A stretch of DNA of 64,000 nucleotides from Nonlabens tegetincola. GTDB taxonomy: Bacteria > Bacteroidota > Bacteroidia > Flavobacteriales > Flavobacteriaceae. How positions within the stretch are numbered: the first letter of the stretch is position 1; the number at the start of each line of letters is the position of its first letter. Positions 60,638 to 64,000 of this stretch are shown piece after piece. The stretch is from NCBI RefSeq assembly GCF_002954355.1, contig NZ_MQVV01000014.1, positions 434,001 to 498,000 on the forward strand, given 5' to 3'. Made by a program: the position numbers and the translations under genes. The notes under the pieces were generated by a model. It saw only the letters and a list, made by a program, of their open reading frames with translations. It had not been told where the DNA came from and searched no databases.

Positions 60638-61279
60638 ATCGAGGATAATTATATACATAAAGGTAAACGCAGGCAGTTAGTAAATTTACTAAGAGAAAAG
60701 GGTATTACTGATGAAAGAGTACTTGATGCTATTAATGAAGTGCCAAGACATTTATTTTTAGACAGTGGATTCCTAGAGCACGCCTACCAAAATAAAGCTT
60801 TTCCTATAGGAGCAGGACAAACCATATCTCATCCCTATACAGTTGCTTTTCAATCTCAATTACTGGAAGTGATGCCAGGCCAGCGTATCCTTGAAATAGG
60901 AACAGGTAGTGGATATCAATGTGCGGTATTGATCAAAATGAAAGCGCAAGTATATACTATAGAAAGGCAGAACGAGTTGTATAAAAAAACTACCCAATTA
61001 TTTAAAAAACTGTTTTATCGACCTAGAAAATTTGTTTTTGGTGATGGGTACAAGGGTTTACCAGATCAAGGTCCTTTTGATGGTATAATTGTAACCTGTG
61101 GTGCTACCGATATTCCAAAAGCCTTGCTAGCGCAATTGAAAATAGGCGGAAGAATGGTTATTCCTGTAGGTGACGATTCTCAAATTATGACACTTATTAT
61201 ACGCGAATCCGAATCGAAGTTTGTTAAGAGTACATTTGGAGAATTTAGGTTTGTACCGTTTCTTGACGGAAAAGAATAG
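60638..61279 (+). CDS. pcm: Protein-L-isoaspartate O-methyltransferase (Pcm), start codon non-standard
   Basis: SAM-dependent repair methyltransferase for isoaspartyl residues. From 60638 the frame reads IEDNYIHKGKRRQLVNLLREK (one residue over the family N-terminus) and is continuous with VPRHLFLDSGF, AFPIGAGQTISHPYTVA, and the SAM-binding motif ILEIGTGSGYQCAVL. The normal family N-terminus of about 35 residues lies before the first usable conventional start, GTG at 60740. There is no in-frame ATG, GTG, TTG or CTG between the upstream stop at 60611-60613 and 60740; ATC at 60638 aligns with the expected methionine. Full length from ATC is about 213 aa. A short protein from 60740 (179 aa) would lose the N-terminal helix. 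Family secure, start uncertain. Confidence 0.88.
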   Translation: MEDNYIHKGKRRQLVNLLREKGITDERVLDAINEVPRHLFLDSGFLEHAYQNKAFPIGAGQTISHPYTVAFQSQLLEVMPGQRILEIGTGSGYQCAVLIKMKAQVYTIERQNELYKKTTQLFKKLFYRPRKFVFGDGYKGLPDQGPFDGIIVTCGATDIPKALLAQLKIGGRMVIPVGDDSQIMTLIIRESESKFVKSTFGEFRFVPFLDGKE

Positions 61280-61433
61280 AGTGTTTAAATAGTAGTTGCT
61301 GATACTGTCCTAACTCCATCTAAACTTAATAGTTTATAGAAATTCATTGATTAAAAACATTACAGAAAACTTTACTGATAGGTAAAACCTTTTTTGTAAT
61401 AGGGTAGAAGTTACCTAATACAAAACATAAAAA

Positions 61434-61460
61434 AAACCGCCTTATTAAATAAGACGGTTG
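61434..61460 (-). terminator. Terminator of the cold-shock gene
   Basis: On the minus strand, AACCGTCTTATT / AATAAGGCGGTT stem followed by a long T-run, about 24 bases after the csp stop. The gap 61280-61483 shows nothing else I can support. Confidence 0.85.
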
Positions 61461-61483
61461 AACTTTTATAAAAGAATTAGAAA

Positions 61484-61678
61484 TTATCCGATCACTTTTA
61501 CATTAACGGCGTTGATTCCTTTTCTACCTTGTTGAGTTTCATACTCAACTTTGTCGTTTTCTTTGATTTCGTCGATTAAACCAGAGATGTGTACAAATAC
61601 ATCTTCTCCAGAATCATCAGAGGTAATAAACCCAAAACCTTTTGAGTCATTAAAAAATTTTACTTTGCCTTCTTGCAT
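61484..61678 (-). CDS. Cold-shock-domain protein (CspA family)
   Basis: 64-aa single cold-shock domain (OB fold) that binds single-stranded RNA/DNA and loosens secondary structure. RNP1-like motif KGFGFI (about 14-19) and RNP2-like VFVHISG (about 27-33) are intact. Slightly shorter than E. coli CspA (70 aa), with the usual [11 protein letters not shown]-terminus. A long untranslated leader lies upstream, as in cold-shock genes controlled by RNA structure. Single-gene unit with its own terminator. The assignment is secure; whether it is cold-inducible cannot be told. Confidence 0.96.
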   Translation of the reverse strand: MQEGKVKFFNDSKGFGFITSDDSGEDVFVHISGLIDEIKENDKVEYETQQGRKGINAVNVKVIG

Positions 61679-61859
61679 TGTTATTGAATTAAATTAAAAA
61701 AATGTTCTTCAGAACTTTTCACTCATGAGATACCGCAGTAATTGCAGAAAAAAAGTAATGATTGAATGAATAAGTAATGAAGAGAAGGCTCCTCTAAATA
61801 CACCAATAAATAAAATAACTACTTTGAAAACAAGGTGTCAAGATTCCTAAGAATCATTG

Positions 61860-61867
61860 CAAAACTA
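61860..61867 (-). promoter_or_regulatory. Probable -7 promoter element of the cold-shock gene
   Basis: TAGTTTTG on the minus strand fits TAnnTTTG. It predicts a leader of about 175 bases before the csp ATG, in the range known for cspA-type leaders. Confidence 0.4.
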
Positions 61868-61965
61868 AACTAATTTAATTGCCATACCTAGAATAGTATG
61901 TTTTATTTATGTAATTAAAGGGTTTTATAATTCTTAAGTTTTGTTTGAACCAGGTATTTTAATGA

Positions 61966-62327
61966 TTAAGGAAATCGTTGTAACAAATAAAAAATGAATC
62001 CTCCTGTTGAATAGCATACTAGATCCCATACATCGCCAGTATATCTTTCATTTACCTGTGGTAAATACCATTCAAAATAAATACTGACAACAGGACTAGA
62101 CTGGCTATACTCAAAGCGTCCAGTCTTAAGCTTTTATTTCCTTTTATAAACCATAACACATGTAAACATATGACACTCACTATAGGTATTACCAATATAT
62201 CATTCACATATCCCGTCACAAAATCACTGGCAACTTGATAAGATTTAGCGAGTTCAACTATTAAAAAACTAACGACACTTAATAAAAAATAGAGGTGTAC
62301 TATTTTTAAAGGAAGTTTTTTGATCAT
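61966..62327 (-). pseudogene. Small membrane protein (magnesium citrate secondary transporter-like), frameshifted
   Basis: Starts MIKKLPLKIVHLYFLLSVVSF (62327, ATG overlapping the previous stop as ATGA). Hydrophobic helices and VTGYVNDILVIPIVS fit a small Bacteroidota family annotated 'magnesium citrate secondary transporter'. The frame ends prematurely after FILNGIYHR (stop 62052). In another frame the same stretch continues as YFEWYLPQVNERYTGDVWD, then LVCYSTGGFIFYLLQRFP and a stop at 61966-61968, which resembles the family C-terminus. So a one-base deletion (or equivalent) near 62090 interrupts a protein of about 120 aa. It follows the 69-aa gene with translational coupling. Confidence 0.7.
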
Positions 62328-62533
62328 GTTGCTAGTAAGGCTATTAACCAAGCTAAAAACATCCCTATCGCCATAACAACAGTCCAAATGGATTGTAAAA
62401 CTTTATAAGAAAAACGAGCCAATGGGTTGCTACTGTTTTCCCACCTATCCAAGAATGACTCATTCTTGGTAGGCTGCTTTGAGTCATTCTCACTATTCTT
62501 TTCGGCCGAATTAAGCATGTCAGAATCTTGCAT
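62324..62533 (-). CDS. Small membrane protein, 69 aa
   Basis: MQDSDMLNSAEKNSEND opens a polar N-terminus of about 35 residues, then a C-terminal hydrophobic helix (about 44-67; LQSIWTVVMAIGMFLAWLIALL). Probably a single-pass inner-membrane protein with a cytoplasmic polar tail. It ends in the ATGA overlap with the start of the frameshifted transporter-like gene, indicating a two-gene unit. The start lies 28 bases after the aldehyde dehydrogenase stop on the same strand, so it may belong to that transcript. I do not recognise the family. Confidence 0.65.
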   Translation of the reverse strand: MQDSDMLNSAEKNSENDSKQPTKNESFLDRWENSSNPLARFSYKVLQSIWTVVMAIGMFLAWLIALLAT

Positions 62534-62561
62534 TACATGGTTTTAAAACTAATTCAAAATT

Positions 62562-63920
62562 TTATTTGTGTACCACTACTGTTTTCACATTACAAAATTC
62601 TCTTATTCCATGATGGGATAATTCTCGTCCGTATCCTGATATACCTGTACCACCAAAAGGTAGGTTAGGGTTACTGGCAACTTTGGCGTTGATAAATACG
62701 GCGCCGTCTTTTATTTTTTTAGAAAGTTCTTGCATTCTACTTATGTCCTGACTAAATAAACTTGCGCCTAACCCAAATTTTGAATCGTTTACCATTTCTA
62801 TAGCTTCCTCTTCCTCTTTAAAGGACAGAACAGCCATTAAAGGTCCAAAGGTTTCATCTTTAAAAACTGGCATGTCGCGAGTAATATCGGTCAAAATAGT
62901 AGGCTCAAAATAGGCGTTTTTACGACTTCCACCTAGGTGAACCTTAGCACCCATATTTACAGACTGATTCATGAGCTCTTCCAGCTCTTCTGCTAGATCT
63001 TTTCTAGCCATAGCTCCAATGTAGGTATCGTCATTTAACGGATCACCAGACTTGAGCTCTTTCACTTTATTGGTAAACTTATCTAGGAACTCATCGTAAA
63101 CCTTTTCATGGATGATAAGTCTTTTACCTGCGATACAACTTTGTCCAGTGTTTTGATATCTAGCGTTAACGCAAGTTTCAACAGATTTATCTATATCGGC
63201 ATCTGGAAATATAACTAGTGCGTTATTACCACCTAGTTCTAGTACAGTTTTCTTAATTTCTGAGCCAGCAGTACTTGCCACAGCGCTTCCTGCAGGTTTT
63301 GAACCAGTTAATGTCACTGCCTTTATAATATCATTTTTAATAATATTTTCTACAGCCTTACTACTTATTACAAGATTTTGAAAACACCCTTCTGGAACAC
63401 CTGCTTCAAGTAAACATTCTTCAATCATATTTGCTGTTCCCATCACGCTACTGGCATGTTTAAGAACGCCTACATTTCCTGCCATCAATCCAGGAATTAT
63501 AAATCGCATTACTTGCCAGAACGGGTAATTCCATGGCATCACTGCAAGAACAACGCCTAGTGGTTCATAACTTACATATGAAGAATGTGCATCATCTATA
63601 TCTATGTGTTCACTAGCTAGGTAATCTTTTGCCTTACTAGCGTAGTGATCACATAACCAAGCGCATTTTTCAAGCTCAGATCTTGATTGAGAAATAGGTT
63701 TTCCCATTTCCAGTGACATCTGCTTGGCATATTTCTCAATATTCTTTCTCAAAGTGTCACCTATAGATCGCACAGTAGCTGCCTTTTTATCATAGGAAGT
63801 AAATCTCCAATCATTAAATGCTTTTTGAGCTTTCTCTAGTTTTGATTGAATTTGGTCTTCGGTAAGTTCTTTATATTCTGCTAGCTTTTCTCCTGTATAC
63901 GGATTGTAAGTAGTTATCAT
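62562..63920 (-). CDS. NAD(P)-dependent aldehyde dehydrogenase (succinate-semialdehyde type)
   Basis: 452-aa aldehyde dehydrogenase. Motifs: VMPWNYPFWQVMRFIIPGLMAGN near 128-150 (oxyanion Asn), VTLTGSKPAGSAV near 200-212, the general-base Glu in TVLELGGNN near 230 and the catalytic Cys in NTGQSCIAGKR near 264. The N-terminus MITTYNPYTGEKLAEY has no signal peptide. Sequence style matches succinate-semialdehyde dehydrogenases, but closely related enzymes use other aldehydes; the exact substrate is uncertain. It is the first gene on its strand after a terminator near 63952-63975, and the small membrane genes follow 28 bases downstream. Confidence 0.9.
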   Translation of the reverse strand: MITTYNPYTGEKLAEYKELTEDQIQSKLEKAQKAFNDWRFTSYDKKAATVRSIGDTLRKNIEKYAKQMSLEMGKPISQSRSELEKCAWLCDHYASKAKDYLASEHIDIDDAHSSYVSYEPLGVVLAVMPWNYPFWQVMRFIIPGLMAGNVGVLKHASSVMGTANMIEECLLEAGVPEGCFQNLVISSKAVENIIKNDIIKAVTLTGSKPAGSAVASTAGSEIKKTVLELGGNNALVIFPDADIDKSVETCVNARYQNTGQSCIAGKRLIIHEKVYDEFLDKFTNKVKELKSGDPLNDDTYIGAMARKDLAEELEELMNQSVNMGAKVHLGGSRKNAYFEPTILTDITRDMPVFKDETFGPLMAVLSFKEEEEAIEMVNDSKFGLGASLFSQDISRMQELSKKIKDGAVFINAKVASNPNLPFGGTGISGYGRELSHHGIREFCNVKTVVVHK

Positions 63921-63951
63921 TTTTTATTTTAAAAGTACGATTAAAGCCAAT

Positions 63952-63975
63952 AAAAAAGACTTCCTTTTGGAAGCC
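63952..63975 (-). terminator. Terminator of a gene beyond the right edge
   Basis: Minus strand reads GGCTTCC-AAAA-GGAAGTC (one G-U pair) followed by TTTTTT. It lies upstream of the aldehyde dehydrogenase, so it must end a minus-strand gene located to the right of the window. Confidence 0.65.
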
Positions 63976-64000
63976 TTTAACTCGTTTTAGCATAGGTTTA

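Overview
The window is a stretch of a low-GC marine-type Flavobacteriaceae (Bacteroidota) chromosome. The evidence is the gene content (type IX sorting domain, LES-type surface lipoprotein, GH92 mannosidase, DUF5683, flavobacterial parA-parB-dapB-lepB operon), Bacteroidota promoters (TTG-N19/20-TAnnTTTG), and near absence of Shine-Dalgarno sequences. A 14-16 bp palindrome, (C)GCTTTCGCGAAAGC(G), occurs 14 times and would suit the Nonlabens/Dokdonia neighbourhood, but genus cannot be fixed from the sequence alone. No tRNA, rRNA, CRISPR array, IS element or prophage was seen; the region reads as ordinary core chromosome with a few accessory blocks.

Layout. 1-1 kb: msrB and two small membrane proteins. 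1-7.3 kb: a vitamin B12 uptake locus. A divergent ABC importer (btuF-btuC-btuD, minus strand) faces a cobalamin riboswitch, a TonB receptor (btuB) and a beta-propeller surface lipoprotein resembling BtuG. btuF carries a one-base frameshift in a seven-A run. 7.3-12.1 kb: lipoprotein, corA, uvrA. 12.3-17.8 kb: ECF sigma factor with a tiny follower gene, serA-serC, a LuxC-type acyl-CoA reductase divergent from a ferredoxin, an alpha/beta hydrolase. 17.8-19.2 kb: a minimal ABC ATPase plus 95-aa membrane protein, and a DUF2200 protein. 19.3-24.5 kb: a probable N-glycan salvage operon (GH92 alpha-mannosidase, glycosylasparaginase, sugar MFS). 24.6-32.5 kb: fumC, a 57-aa membrane protein, yebC, a BON-LysM protein, DUF479, glmM, an LpxL-like acyltransferase, rhomboid protease, TlpA-like lipoprotein.

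32.6-40 kb is the most unusual part: a large GAF-type protein, a soluble HD domain fused to a PycTM (DUF5706) membrane effector domain, and divergently from it a 1238-aa outer-membrane lipoprotein joining a metallophosphoesterase, a kinase-like (CotH/Fam20C-like) middle region and an Omp85-type barrel. 40-48 kb: lipoprotein, Dps, then the long minus-strand operon parA-parB-DUF5683-dapB-lepB-wbqC-DUF1853. 48-54 kb: a glycosyltransferase and a 1537-aa T9SS-secreted LamG protein. 54-64 kb: lysA, then a tightly packed minus operon (Gfo/Idh/MocA, serine hydrolase, 3-hydroxyacyl-CoA dehydrogenase, DUF1015, YggS), pcm lacking a standard start codon, a cold-shock gene with a long leader, a frameshifted small membrane gene, and an aldehyde dehydrogenase.

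All functional assignments are from reading motifs and recalled family knowledge; no database search was run.
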